In this document: in pieces, positions 25,100 to 34,376 of the stretch
How the letters are laid out: each line of letters starts with the position of its first letter
Numbering within the stretch: position 1 is the stretch's first letter
From: Streptomyces parvulus
GTDB taxonomy: Bacteria; Actinomycetota; Actinomycetes; Streptomycetales; Streptomycetaceae
Assembly (NCBI RefSeq): GCF_014648855.1
Contig: NZ_BMRX01000004.1
Span: 186,001-250,000 of the forward strand
Reading direction: 5' to 3'
Length of the DNA stretch: 64,000 bases
Notes under the pieces: model-generated
Told to the model about the DNA's origin: nothing
The model's database searches: none
What the model saw: the letters and a program-made list of their open reading frames with translations, nothing else
Program-made: the position numbers and the translations under genes

Positions 25100-26079
25100 G
25101 GACTCTCCCCCTGGCTCTGCGAGCCCCCCGCGTTCAGGTGCTGCAGGGCCTCGACCAGTTCCTGGCAGGCACGCTCCACCGACCGCCTGGTGTTCAGCTG
25201 CTCGGTGATCACGGCGGACAGCAGGAGCGCGGTGAGCCCCAGCGTCCCGTTGAACGCCTGGAGCCGCATCATCGTCTCGATGTCGCTGAGCCTGCCGAAG
25301 GCGCCGACCTCCTCGCGGGCCACGACGGTGGCCAGGACCGAGGCGTACAGGGCGCACGGAATGCCGCCCGCCAGCTGGAAGCGCAGCACGGACCAGATCA
25401 GCAGGGGGTAGACCAGGAAGAGCAGGCTGACCGTGCTGTACATGATCAACGGGACCAGGAAGGCGACGAGCACGGTGAGCCCCACGGCCTCGGCCCAGCG
25501 GGCGGACGCCGGGGGCAGCCGCGCGCGGTACAGCAGGAGCAGCAGCGGCGTGACGAGGAGGACACCCATCGCGTCACCCACCCACCAGGCCAGCCAGACG
25601 AGCCCGAGGTCGCCGGACGGCAGCTTGTCCGACACCACGAGCATCCCGACGCCCATCCCCGAGCTGATCAGCATGGCGGTCAGCGCGCCCAGGAAGACGA
25701 GCGCCACCCCGTCGCGCAGCCGGCTCAGGCTCACGCGGAAGCCCACCGCCCGCAGCATCAGGTAGGAGCAGACGGGGGCGACGGTGTTACCGGCCACGAT
25801 GCCGATGCTCTCGACACCCGGACGGCCCAGGGAGACGATCACCAGCAGCGCGCCCAGCGCGATGCCCGGAACGCAGCGCGCCCCGAACAGCAGCAGACAG
25901 GCCACGGCGAGGCCGGTGGGCGGCCAGATGGGCGTGACGACCGCTCCGTCGGCGGTCAGCTGCTGCGACAGGCCGAGGCGCCCCGCCGCGTAGTAGACAC
26001 CGGCGACGAGCAGCGTCCCGCAGAGGAGGACGACCGGTCGCGGCCAAGCGCGGATATCCACCACAGGCCCATCAGACAC
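25096..26079 (-). CDS. MASE1-domain integral membrane sensor
   Basis: A 327-residue protein with eight to ten hydrophobic helices. GRLGLSQQLTADGAVVTPIWPPTGLAVACLLLFG and WLAWWVGDAMGVLLVTPLLLL are the signature of MASE1 sensory domains. A short cytoplasmic tail (about 280-327) has heptad-like helix residues but no output domain. MASE1 is usually fused to GGDEF, kinase or phosphatase domains; here a separate SpoIIE-type phosphatase gene ends 43 bases upstream on the same strand, so the two may act as sensor and output. Signal unknown. Confidence 0.85.
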   Translation of the reverse strand: MSDGPVVDIRAWPRPVVLLCGTLLVAGVYYAAGRLGLSQQLTADGAVVTPIWPPTGLAVACLLLFGARCVPGIALGALLVIVSLGRPGVESIGIVAGNTVAPVCSYLMLRAVGFRVSLSRLRDGVALVFLGALTAMLISSGMGVGMLVVSDKLPSGDLGLVWLAWWVGDAMGVLLVTPLLLLLYRARLPPASARWAEAVGLTVLVAFLVPLIMYSTVSLLFLVYPLLIWSVLRFQLAGGIPCALYASVLATVVAREEVGAFGRLSDIETMMRLQAFNGTLGLTALLLSAVITEQLNTRRSVERACQELVEALQHLNAGGSQSQGESP

Positions 26080-26122
26080 CGGCCCCGCCCGGTCAGCGAG
26101 GCGGGAGCCGTCCCGTCCCGCC

Positions 26123-26950
26123 CTACGGCGTAACGCCGGGTCCGTGGCCGACGACGAGGACGGCGGCGTCGTCCTCGTGTCCGATCAGTTCGGCGTTCTT
26201 CAGCACGGCCGCCGCGAGGGCCTGCGCCTCCATGCCCGCGACGGCGGCCAGGCCCGCCAGCCGCGCCACCCGGTCCAGTCCGTCGTCGACGCTGAGGGAA
26301 GGCCCTTCCACGACACCGTCGGTGACGAGGACGAGCACTCCGCCCGAGGCGAGCCGGTAGCGCGTCACCGGGTAGTCGGCCCCCTCCAGGACGCCCAGCG
26401 GTGGCCCGCCCTCGTCGCGGCAGATCTCCGCCCTGCCGCCGGCGGTCGCACGGACGCAGGGGATGTGGCCGGCCCGGGCGCTCTCCAGGATGCCGGTGAC
26501 CGGGTCGAAGCGGATGAACGTGCAGGTCGCGAAGAGGTCCTTGTTCAGGGTGAGCACGAGTTCGTTGGTGCAGGCGAGCAGGTCGCCGGGCTCGCTGGTC
26601 ACGGAGGCGAGCGCCCGCAGGCCCACCCGGACCTGGCCCATGAAGGCGGCCGCGTCGATGGCGTGGCCCTGGACGTCGCCGACGGACAGACCGACGCGGC
26701 CGTCGGGCAGTTCGAAGGCGTCGTACCAGTCGCCGCCGACGTTGAGTCCGGCGTACGCGGGCGCGTAGCAGGCGCCCAGGCGGAAGCCGGGGACCTCGGG
26801 CAGGTCCGCGGGCAGCATGTCGCGCTGCAGGGCGATCGCGAGTTCGACCTGGGACCTGCGCAGCTCGGCCAGCTCCCGGGCCTGAGTGGTCAGTGACGCC
26901 AGCCTGGCGAGCAGCTCTTCTCCGTCAGGTGCGGGGCGCTTGCGGAACAT
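26123..26950 (-). CDS. PP2C-type serine phosphatase (SpoIIE/RsbU family)
   Basis: A 275-residue protein. An N-terminal helix (LARLASLTTQARELAELRRSQVELAIALQRDMLP) resembles the linker found before SpoIIE domains. The catalytic domain carries metal-binding Asp residues in NVGGDWYDAF, LSVGDVQGHAIDAAAFM and LVTDGVVEGP, and ends ELIGHEDDAAVLVVG. Such enzymes dephosphorylate STAS antagonists and so activate sigma factors (family knowledge). It has no sensor domain of its own, and the adjacent MASE1 gene may supply one. Substrates could include the STAS proteins at 5.7 and 6.9 kb, though this is only a suggestion. Confidence 0.87.
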   Translation of the reverse strand: MFRKRPAPDGEELLARLASLTTQARELAELRRSQVELAIALQRDMLPADLPEVPGFRLGACYAPAYAGLNVGGDWYDAFELPDGRVGLSVGDVQGHAIDAAAFMGQVRVGLRALASVTSEPGDLLACTNELVLTLNKDLFATCTFIRFDPVTGILESARAGHIPCVRATAGGRAEICRDEGGPPLGVLEGADYPVTRYRLASGGVLVLVTDGVVEGPSLSVDDGLDRVARLAGLAAVAGMEAQALAAAVLKNAELIGHEDDAAVLVVGHGPGVTP

Positions 26951-27162
26951 CGGCCACTCCCGGGCCAGACCGCCTCCGTGCGGGCGTCGGCCGCCCGGCG
27001 GCCTGGCAGTGCAAGTCTGTCACCCGGCCCCTGGAAGAGCACCTCGGGACGTCGGGCCGGTCCCGCCCGCGGAACACGGCCCGGCACCGGCGGCCGGCTC
27101 CCGCTCCCCCACCGCCGACGGCCGCCGCCCGCGAAGGCACCGCGTTTCCGTACCCTTGCCGC

Positions 27163-28062
27163 ATGCGCATGCGCCCCACCCTGAGCTGGACCCCGGACGC
27201 CGATCTGCCGCCGGGCACCACGGACCTGGAGCCCGTCGCCGAGGCGCTGGCCGCCGGCGGCGTGCTGGTGCTGAGCGGGGCCGGCATCTCGACGGAGTCC
27301 GGCATCCCGGACTACCGGGGCGAGGGCGGCAGCCTGAGCCGGCACACGCCGATGACATACCAGGACTTCACCGGCAGCGCGGCGGCCCGGCGGCGCTACT
27401 GGGCCCGCAGCCACCTCGGCTGGCGCACCTTCGGCCGGGCCAAGCCCAACGCGGGCCACCGGGCCGTCGCCGCGTTCGGGGACCGCGGCCTGCTCGCCGG
27501 AGTGATCACGCAGAACGTGGACGGTCTGCACCAGGCCGCCGGCGGCGAGGACGTCGTCGAACTGCACGGGAGCCTGGACCGGGTCGTCTGCCTCACCTGC
27601 GGCGCGTTCAGCCCGCGCCGCGAACTCGCCCGGCGGCTGGAGGCGGCGAACCCGGGGTTCGAACCGGTGGCCGCCGGGATCAACCCGGACGGCGACGCCG
27701 ACCTCACCGACGACCAGGTCGGGGACTTCCGCGTGGTGCCCTGCGCGGTCTGCGGCGGCGTACTCAAGCCGGACGTGGTCTTCTTCGGCGAGGCCGTCCC
27801 GCCGGCGCGCGTCGAGCACTGCCGCGAGCTGGTGCGCGGGGCGGCCTCGCTGCTGGTCCTCGGCTCCTCGCTGACGGTGATGTCGGGGCTGCGGTTCGTC
27901 CGGCAGGCGGCCCGGGCCGGGACACCGGTGCTGATCGTCAACCGGGACCCGACCCGCGGCGACCGGGAGGCCGTCACGCGGGTCGCGCTGCCGCTGGGCG
28001 AGGCCCTCACCACCGTGGCCGCCCGGCTCGGTGTCTCCGCCGCCGACCCGGCCGGGACCTGA
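27163..28062 (+). CDS. Sir2-family NAD-dependent protein deacylase
   Basis: A 299-residue sirtuin. VLVLSGAGISTESGIPDYRGEGG is the NAD-binding GAGxS motif, VITQNVDGLHQAAGGEDVVELHGSL gives the active-site TQNxD and catalytic His, and VCLTCG with CAVCGG provide the four zinc cysteines. GSSLTVMSG and LIVNRDPT complete the Rossmann domain. It removes acyl groups from lysine using NAD. The ATG at 27163 is taken because the conserved part starts soon after; a second ATG in MRMRP is 6 bases on. It stands alone, divergent from the phosphatase gene. Confidence 0.92.
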   Translation: MRMRPTLSWTPDADLPPGTTDLEPVAEALAAGGVLVLSGAGISTESGIPDYRGEGGSLSRHTPMTYQDFTGSAAARRRYWARSHLGWRTFGRAKPNAGHRAVAAFGDRGLLAGVITQNVDGLHQAAGGEDVVELHGSLDRVVCLTCGAFSPRRELARRLEAANPGFEPVAAGINPDGDADLTDDQVGDFRVVPCAVCGGVLKPDVVFFGEAVPPARVEHCRELVRGAASLLVLGSSLTVMSGLRFVRQAARAGTPVLIVNRDPTRGDREAVTRVALPLGEALTTVAARLGVSAADPAGT

Positions 28063-28142
28063 ACGGGCCCGCCGAAGTCCCCGGCGCCACCCCCTTGACC
28101 GCGGTCGCTCCACTCCATATGGTCCTCGCACCTCACGAGGTA

Positions 28143-28176
28143 CATCGATTAACCAATCGTTAACCGCTTGGTTGGA
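28143..28176. promoter_or_regulatory. Candidate operator/promoter of the sugar-uptake operon
   Basis: An unusually AT-rich block holds the inverted repeat CGATT-AACC-AATCG (28146-28159), a repeated TTAACC (28149-28154, 28160-28165) and AACCAA/TTGGTT arms (28151-28156, 28168-28173). It lies just before the ribosome site of the binding protein, so it is the likely target of the LacI regulator encoded at 31306; the exact half-sites are unclear. Confidence 0.5.
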
Positions 28177-28186
28177 GACCCCCGCT

Positions 28187-29476
28187 GTGCGCTCATCGCT
28201 GACCCGGCGCGACCTGCTCGCCGCCGGTTCCGGTCTGGCTGCGGCCGCTGCCCTGCCCGCTCTGTCCGGCTGTTCGTCGTTGGCGTCGGCGGACTCCGAT
28301 CCGGACACCCTCGTCGTCCACACCCAGCTCGGCACCACCGCGCCGGGCTCCCCCACCTACCTCGCCGCCGTCGACGGCTTCCGCGAGGAGAACCCGGGGG
28401 TGCAGGTCAAGAACCTCGTCAACGGCGACGACCTCGGCCAGGTCTACGAGACCTCGCGGCTGGCCCGCAAGGAGGCCGACGTCGTGATGGTCAACCTCTA
28501 CGACAAGACGCTGGCCTGGACGGACGTCGGCGCGACCGTGGACGTCGGCCCCTACCTGGACGAGTGGGGGCTGCGCGGGCGGGTGCTGCCCGCCGCGCTG
28601 GCCGACTGGACCGACGACGAGGGCCGCCTCAGGGCGTTCCCCTACTTCGCCACGAACTGGCCCGTCGCCTACAACCGCGCGCTGCTCGACCGGGCCGGCG
28701 TCGACGAGATCCCCACCACGGGGGACGCGCTGATCGCGGCGGCCCGCAGGCTGCGCGCCAAGGGTCTCGCCCCCGTGACCGTGGGCGGCAACGACTGGAC
28801 CGGCCAGAAGCTGATGGCGCAGATCATCCAGACGTTCCTCACCGAGGAGGAGGCCCGGCACGTCTACGCCACGGGCGACTTCGGCGGCCGCGGCGCCCTG
28901 CGCGGCATCGAGTACTTCACGCACCTGCGCGACGCCGGCGTGTTCGCGGACAAGGCGCAGGGGCTGACGTCCGACTCGATGACCACGCAGTTCAACACCG
29001 GCGAGGCGGCGATCCAGTCGGCCATGTCCTCGGCGCTCGCCAAGGTGCCGGAGCAGGTGGCCCGGCACACCGAGGTGGGTGGCTGGCCCCTGGCCGACGG
29101 GGCCGCGCACGAGGCGCCGACCGTGATCCGCGCCCAGACCCTCATCGGGTTCTGGGTCAGTCCCAACGGCGTGCGCAAGATCGAGCAGGTCGAGAAGTTC
29201 CTGCGGTTCATGTACCGGCCCGACACGGTGGCCCGGTTCGTGACGGAGAGCGGCCGGGACATGGCCCTGCGCACCGACGCGGTCAGCACGGACTTCCCGT
29301 TGGTGGGGGCGGCCCAGCGGCTGGGTTCCGAGGTGAGCCAGGTGCTCCTGCCCGACGTGTACGTGCCGCCCGCCGCCGCGCAGCCGCTGATCACCGCGAC
29401 CAGCACGTCCTTCACCCGGGGCACGAGCGCGGCCCGGGTACGCGCCGCCCTCGAGTCCGCGTACCGGTCCGCATGA
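28187..29476 (+). CDS. Sugar ABC transporter substrate-binding lipoprotein
   Basis: A 429-residue extracellular solute-binding protein of family 1. The N-terminus SLTRRDLLAAGSGLAAAAALPALSGCSS has both a twin-arginine motif and a lipobox (LSGC, Cys about 30), so it is exported by Tat and lipid-anchored. The mature part shows the maltose-binding-like fold (YLAAVDGFREENPGVQVKNL, DVVMVNLYDKTLAWTDVG, NWPVAYNRALLDRAGV). The GTG at 28187 follows TTGGAGAC. It heads an operon with two permeases, LacI, GH5 and GH3. No ATPase is encoded, so it probably uses a shared MsiK-type ATPase (established for Streptomyces). Confidence 0.9.
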   Translation: MRSSLTRRDLLAAGSGLAAAAALPALSGCSSLASADSDPDTLVVHTQLGTTAPGSPTYLAAVDGFREENPGVQVKNLVNGDDLGQVYETSRLARKEADVVMVNLYDKTLAWTDVGATVDVGPYLDEWGLRGRVLPAALADWTDDEGRLRAFPYFATNWPVAYNRALLDRAGVDEIPTTGDALIAAARRLRAKGLAPVTVGGNDWTGQKLMAQIIQTFLTEEEARHVYATGDFGGRGALRGIEYFTHLRDAGVFADKAQGLTSDSMTTQFNTGEAAIQSAMSSALAKVPEQVARHTEVGGWPLADGAAHEAPTVIRAQTLIGFWVSPNGVRKIEQVEKFLRFMYRPDTVARFVTESGRDMALRTDAVSTDFPLVGAAQRLGSEVSQVLLPDVYVPPAAAQPLITATSTSFTRGTSAARVRAALESAYRSA

Positions 29477-29525
29477 GCCGCCCGGTCCCCCTCGCATCCG
29501 CCACCCGTTCTCCGGGAGTCACCGC

Positions 29526-30467
29526 ATGACGACGCTCACGACGACGCCGGACGGCCGCGCGGCCCGCCGGTCCGCACCGCCGCCCGCTCCGGCCTCCGCC
29601 GCGCGGCGGCCCCGGCAGGGCGGCACCGTCCTCGCGGTGCCCGCGCTGGTCTGGTACCTCGTGTTCATGGTCGGGCCGCTGCTCGCCATCTTCGTGATCG
29701 CGGCCCTGCACTGGCCGGGCATGCTGCAGCTGGTGTCCTTCGCGGGCCTCGACAACGTCCGCGCGGTGCTGGACGATCCGGTGTTCTGGGACGCGATCCG
29801 CAACACGGCCGTCCAACTGGCCGTCGCCCTGCCCGTGATGATCGTGTGCGCGTACATGCTGGGGTACTACGTCGCCCAACGGCCGCCCGGTCACCGGGTG
29901 ATCCGGTACCTGCTGTTCATCCCGGGGCTGATCTCCACGCCGGCGAAGGCGATGGTCTTCTACGCCGCGCTGTCCCCGGACGGCCTGCTCAACGGCGCCC
30001 TGTCGGGTGTCGGCCTCGGCTCGCTCACCGACGCCTGGCTGGCCTCGCCCTCGACGGCGCTGGCCTGCCTGATCGCCCTCGACATCTGGAGCGGCATCGG
30101 CTTCACCGCCGTACTGTTCGCCGCGCGGCTGGGCAGTGTGCCGGACGAACTGGGCGAGGCCGCCCAGCTGGACGGGGCGGGCCACTGGCGGACGATGTGG
30201 TCGGTGCACTTCCCGGTGATCCGGGACTACGTGGGCGTGGTGACGATGCTCCAGTTCCTGTGGACGCTGTTCGGTTCGGCGCAGCACGTGCTGCTGCTGA
30301 CGCAGGGCGGCCCGGGGACGTCGTCGACCACCCTGTCCTTCCTCGTGTACCAGAAGGCGTTCATCGCCGCCGACCTCGGATACAGCCAGACGGTGGGCGT
30401 CCTGCTCTTCCTCGCCGGTCTCGTCGGGCTGCTGACGATCCGCCGCGTCTTCCGCCAGAACTACTGA
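29526..30467 (+). CDS. Sugar ABC transporter permease (MalF-type)
   Basis: A 313-residue inner-membrane permease with six hydrophobic helices after a Pro/Ala/Arg-rich cytoplasmic tail of about 32 residues. The EAA loop that contacts the ATPase is VPDELGEAAQLDGAGHWRTMWSVHFPVI near 205-230. It pairs with the second permease, 14 bases downstream, to import the oligosaccharide bound by the lipoprotein upstream. Confidence 0.92.
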   Translation: MTTLTTTPDGRAARRSAPPPAPASAARRPRQGGTVLAVPALVWYLVFMVGPLLAIFVIAALHWPGMLQLVSFAGLDNVRAVLDDPVFWDAIRNTAVQLAVALPVMIVCAYMLGYYVAQRPPGHRVIRYLLFIPGLISTPAKAMVFYAALSPDGLLNGALSGVGLGSLTDAWLASPSTALACLIALDIWSGIGFTAVLFAARLGSVPDELGEAAQLDGAGHWRTMWSVHFPVIRDYVGVVTMLQFLWTLFGSAQHVLLLTQGGPGTSSTTLSFLVYQKAFIAADLGYSQTVGVLLFLAGLVGLLTIRRVFRQNY

Positions 30468-30481
30468 TCGGAGCAGCACCC

Positions 30482-31309
30482 ATGAAGCTCGGCAAGCGCT
30501 GGCTCCCGGCCCACGTCCTGGTGTGGACGTACGCGGTGCTGCTCGTCGTCCCGCTGTACTACTTCCTCGCCTCGGCCTTCAAGTCGAACGAGGAGATCTT
30601 CGCCCACCCCTTCGCTCCGCCCACCTCGCTGGGCCTGGACAACTTCCGGACCGCCTTCGACAGCGCCGACCTCGGGCTCGCGGTGGTCAACTCGGCGCTG
30701 GTGACGGTGTTCTCGCTGGCGCTGACGCTGCTGCTGGCGATCCCGGCCGCGTTCGCGCTGGCCCGTTCCACCGGGCGGCTGGCGGGGGTGGTGGAGAAGG
30801 TCTTCTCCCTCGGGTTCCTCATCCCGACCTTCGCGGCGCTCTTCCCCACCTTCCTGCTGGCGGCGGCCACCGGGCTGTTCCACACCCGGATCTTCATGGT
30901 GCTGTTCCTGCCGGCGACGGCGCTGCCGCTGTCGGTGGTGATCCTGGTGCAGTTCATGCGCACCATCCCGCCGGAGATGGAGGAGGCCGCGCGGCTGGAC
31001 GGGGCGTCGACCTTCGCGGTGCTGCGGCACGTCTACACGCCGATGTGCCTGCCGGGCATCGCCACGGTGCTGCTGCTGAACTTCCTGACCTTCTGGAACG
31101 AGTACCTGTACTCGCTGGTCATCATCGGCCCGGACCCGGCGCAGCGCACGGTCCAGGTGGCGCTGCCCACGCTCAAGTCGATCACCGGTACGGACTACGG
31201 CGTCCTGACGGCGGGCACGGTGCTGACCCTGGTACCGGTGTGGGTCGTCTACACCGTGCTCCAGAAGCGCATGCAGCAGGCCCTGGTCAGCGGGGCGGTG
31301 AAGATGTGA
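30482..31309 (+). CDS. Sugar ABC transporter permease (MalG-type)
   Basis: A 275-residue permease with six hydrophobic helices. Its EAA loop is IPPEMEEAARLDGASTFAVLRHVYTPMCLPG near 160-190, and the C-terminus YTVLQKRMQQALVSGAVKM is typical of MalG-type subunits (…GLTAGAVKG). The ATG follows GATCGGAGCAGCACCC. Its stop overlaps the GTG of lacI, so the regulator is coupled to the transporter. Confidence 0.92.
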   Translation: MKLGKRWLPAHVLVWTYAVLLVVPLYYFLASAFKSNEEIFAHPFAPPTSLGLDNFRTAFDSADLGLAVVNSALVTVFSLALTLLLAIPAAFALARSTGRLAGVVEKVFSLGFLIPTFAALFPTFLLAAATGLFHTRIFMVLFLPATALPLSVVILVQFMRTIPPEMEEAARLDGASTFAVLRHVYTPMCLPGIATVLLLNFLTFWNEYLYSLVIIGPDPAQRTVQVALPTLKSITGTDYGVLTAGTVLTLVPVWVVYTVLQKRMQQALVSGAVKM

Positions 31310-32379
31310 GCGTGTCCACCGGGCGGCCGGGCCGGCGTCCGACCATCAAGGAGGTCGCCGCCGCGGCCGGCGTGTCGACGGCCGCCGTCTCGCAGGCCTT
31401 CAACCACAAGGGCCGGCTCTCCGAGGCGACCCGACGCCGGATCCTCGACGCTGCGCTGGAGCTGGGGTGGAGTCCCAACGCGCCCGCGGCGGCGCTGCGC
31501 AACGCGCGGACCCGCAGCCTGGCCCTGGTGGTCCGGCGCCCCACCGACGTGCTGGGCTCCGACCCGCACTTCAGCGAGCTGATCACCGGTATAGAGGGCG
31601 AGCTGGCGCCGCGCGGCTACGGTCTGCTGCTGCACCTGGTGAGCGGTCACCGGGAGGAGTACGCGCTCTACGAACGCCTCGCCGCGGAGGGCCGGGTGGA
31701 CGGGGCGGTGCTCACCGACGCCCGCGACGCGGACGCCCGCCCCGCGCTGCTGGCCCGGCTGGGGCTGCCCGCGGTGCTGCTGGGCGCGCCGGACGGCACG
31801 GCCGTCGTCCCGCGCGTCGGGCTGCGCGACCAGGGGGCGGGGATCGCCGAGGCGGTCGCGCACCTGCTGGCGCTCGGCCACCGGCGTGTGGCCTACGTCA
31901 GCGGGCCGCCGGAGCTGGAGCACACCCGGGTGCGCCGAACCGCGTTCGAACAGGCCCTGCGCGAGGCCGGGTTGCGGCCCTTCGCGGTGCTGCCGACCGA
32001 CTTCAGCGAGCGGCACGCCGTCGGAGCCACCGAGGCGCTGCTGGCGGCCGCGGAGCGGCCCACCGCGCTCGTGTACGCCAACGACTCGATGGCGGTCTGC
32101 GGCATCGGCACCGCGCAGCGCGCCGGCCTGGCCGTCCCCCGCGACGTGTCGGTCGTCGGCTACGACAACCTGCCGCTCGGCAGCTGGCTCCATCCCCGGC
32201 TGACCACGGTCGACCAGCAGGTGCAGCGGGTCGGCGCGGCCGCCGCGCGCACGCTGCTGGCGCTGTGCGGCGAGCCGGTCGAGGAGACCGGCGTCGACGG
32301 CCGGCCCCGGCTCGTCGTCCGCGAGTCCACCGGCCCCGCCCCGCCCGGCGGCGGCGCCACGGGTGCGGCCGCAGGCTGA
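31306..32379 (+). CDS. LacI family transcriptional regulator
   Basis: A 357-residue sugar-responsive repressor. The N-terminal headpiece PTIKEVAAAAGVSTAAVSQAFNHKGRLSEATRRRILDAALELGWSPN is intact, followed by a periplasmic-binding-like sensor domain (VAYVSGPPELEHTRVRRTAFEQAL, SVVGYDNLPLGSWLHPRLTTVDQ). GTG 31306 overlaps the permease stop (GTGA); a second GTG at 31312 is also possible. It is embedded in the operon it presumably controls, and the AT-rich inverted-repeat block at 28143-28176 is its likely site. Confidence 0.9.
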   Translation: MSVSTGRPGRRPTIKEVAAAAGVSTAAVSQAFNHKGRLSEATRRRILDAALELGWSPNAPAAALRNARTRSLALVVRRPTDVLGSDPHFSELITGIEGELAPRGYGLLLHLVSGHREEYALYERLAAEGRVDGAVLTDARDADARPALLARLGLPAVLLGAPDGTAVVPRVGLRDQGAGIAEAVAHLLALGHRRVAYVSGPPELEHTRVRRTAFEQALREAGLRPFAVLPTDFSERHAVGATEALLAAAERPTALVYANDSMAVCGIGTAQRAGLAVPRDVSVVGYDNLPLGSWLHPRLTTVDQQVQRVGAAAARTLLALCGEPVEETGVDGRPRLVVRESTGPAPPGGGATGAAAG

Positions 32380-32441
32380 CCCGAGGGCCGCGGAGCGCCG
32401 CGGCCACGCACCATCCGAACCCCCACGACGCGAGAAGGACC

Positions 32442-34376
32442 ATGCGACGCCACAGCGCCCAGCTCACCCACCAGCCCGCCGTCCTGCCCTGGCTCGGCGC
32501 CAACTTCTGGTCCCGCACCGGCGGTCCGCTGATGTGGCGGGACTACGACCCGAAGACGGTCCGCGAGGAACTGCGCGTGCTGGGCGAGCACGGACTCAAC
32601 ATGACCCGGTCGTTCTTCTACTGGCCCGACTTCCACCCGGAGCCGGACCGCGTCGACGAGGAGCTGTGCGCGAGGTTCGAGGACTTCCTCGACGCCCACC
32701 GGGAGGCGGGCATGGGGACGGTGCCGACCTTCATCGTCGGCCACATGTCCGGTGAGAACTGGGACCCGGCCTGGCGGGGCGGCCGCGACCTGTACGAGGA
32801 CGTGTGGATGGTGGGCCGCCAGGCGTGGTTCGTCTCCCGCATGGCCCGCCGGTTCAAGGACCACCCGGCGGTGACCGGCTGGCTGATCACCAACGAGATG
32901 CCGGGGTACGGGCGCGTCTACCAGGTCGACCCGCCGTCCTCCGACGTGGTCACCGCGTGGACCCAGGCCATGTGCAACGCGGTGCGCGCGACCGGCGCGA
33001 CGCAGCCGGTGTCCCTGGGCGACGGGGCGTGGGGCATCGAGGTCACCGGCCGCGACAACGGCTTCTCGCTGCGGGACACCGCGGAGTACGTGGACTTCGT
33101 GGGCCCGCACGTGTACCGGTCCGACACCGACCGGCCGCGCCAGCACTACCGGGCGGCCTTCGAGTGCGAGCTGGCGGCGGTGACCGGGCAGCCGGTGGTG
33201 CTGGAGGAGTTCGGGCTGTCCACCGACACCGTCTCGGCCGCCAACGCCGGCCACTTCTACCGCCAGACCCTGCACAACTCGCTGCTGGGCGGCGCCACCG
33301 GGTGGATCGCCTGGAACAACACCGACTACGACGACCTGTGGGACCGGTCCCCGTACGACCACCACCCCTTCGAGATGCACTTCGGCATCACCGACTCCAC
33401 GGGTGCCCCCAAGGAACCGCTGCGGGAACTGGCCGCCTTCGCGGACGTGCTGAGGGCCGTGGACTTCCCCAACTGCTCGCGGTCGGAGGCCGACGCCGCA
33501 CTGGTGGTGCCCGCCTTCCTGGAACGCGGCTACCCCTACAGCCGCCCCGCCGACCGGCCGCTCATCTTCACCTCCCTGCACCAGGGTTACGTCACCGCGC
33601 GCGCCGCCGACCTGCCCGTCGCCCTCACCCGCGAGGCCGACGGACTGCCCGGCGAGGCGTCGCTGTACCTGCTGCCCGCGACCCGGCAGCTCACCACCCG
33701 CACCCGGCGGGAACTGGCCCGCCGCGCCGCCGACGGAGCCACCGTCTACCTGTCGTTCTGCTCGGGCGAGCACCCCGGCACGCGCGGCCCCTGGTTCGAC
33801 GACCTGGACGGGCTCTTCGGCGTGGAGCTGCAGTTGTCGTACGGCGTCGCGGAGCCGATAGAGGACGACGTCCTGGAGATGACGTTCACCGAGGACTTCG
33901 GCGACCTGCGCGCCGGCGAGGTGCTGCGCTTCCCGGTCGCGGGCAACGAGGACAGCCGCGCCTACCTGCCCGTGGTCCCGCGGGCCGGCCGGGTCGTCGC
34001 GGTGGACGCGCACGGCCGGCCGGCGCTGGTGGTGCACGAGACGGGCACGGGCCGTACCGTGCTGGCCACCTACCCGCTGGAGCACATGGCGGCCCGCACG
34101 GCGCGGGTGAATCCGGAGGAGACGCACCGGCTGTACGCGGCGCTGGCCCGGGTGTCCGGCGCGCGGCGGCCGGTCACCGTCGCCGATCCGCACGTGGCGG
34201 CGGACGTCGTCGCGCACGCGGACGGCCGGCGCTTCGTCTGGCTGGTCAGCCAGAGCGCCGAGCCGCTGGTGGTGCGCCCGCAGACGGACGGGAGGCTGCA
34301 CGGCCTGTCCGACGGCGCGCCGGTCGAGGACGTGCGGATCGACGCCTACGGGGTCGTCGTCCTGGAGCTGCGATGA
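32442..34376 (+). CDS. Glycoside hydrolase, GH5/clan A type, intracellular
   Basis: A 644-residue enzyme with no signal peptide. The TIM barrel (about 15-340) has WLGANFWSRTGGPLMWRDYDP, the acid/base in WLITNEMPGYG, and the nucleophile in PVVLEEFGLSTD. The C-terminal half contains a flavodoxin-like trimer domain (ADAALVVPAFLERGYPYSRP to YLSFCSGEHPG) resembling that of beta-galactosidase/mannosidase families. It likely splits beta-linked oligosaccharides brought in by the ABC importer; beta-mannoside or beta-galactoside are guesses. Its stop overlaps the GH3 start (ATGA). Confidence 0.8.
   Translation: MRRHSAQLTHQPAVLPWLGANFWSRTGGPLMWRDYDPKTVREELRVLGEHGLNMTRSFFYWPDFHPEPDRVDEELCARFEDFLDAHREAGMGTVPTFIVGHMSGENWDPAWRGGRDLYEDVWMVGRQAWFVSRMARRFKDHPAVTGWLITNEMPGYGRVYQVDPPSSDVVTAWTQAMCNAVRATGATQPVSLGDGAWGIEVTGRDNGFSLRDTAEYVDFVGPHVYRSDTDRPRQHYRAAFECELAAVTGQPVVLEEFGLSTDTVSAANAGHFYRQTLHNSLLGGATGWIAWNNTDYDDLWDRSPYDHHPFEMHFGITDSTGAPKEPLRELAAFADVLRAVDFPNCSRSEADAALVVPAFLERGYPYSRPADRPLIFTSLHQGYVTARAADLPVALTREADGLPGEASLYLLPATRQLTTRTRRELARRAADGATVYLSFCSGEHPGTRGPWFDDLDGLFGVELQLSYGVAEPIEDDVLEMTFTEDFGDLRAGEVLRFPVAGNEDSRAYLPVVPRAGRVVAVDAHGRPALVVHETGTGRTVLATYPLEHMAARTARVNPEETHRLYAALARVSGARRPVTVADPHVAADVVAHADGRRFVWLVSQSAEPLVVRPQTDGRLHGLSDGAPVEDVRIDAYGVVVLELR

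Noticed and set aside
27150..27172. GCAT-N13-GGGTAC on the reverse strand as a SigB-type promoter for the phosphatase gene
   Set aside because: The spacer is one base short of the accepted range, it overlaps the sirtuin start, and it is 200 bases from the phosphatase ATG.
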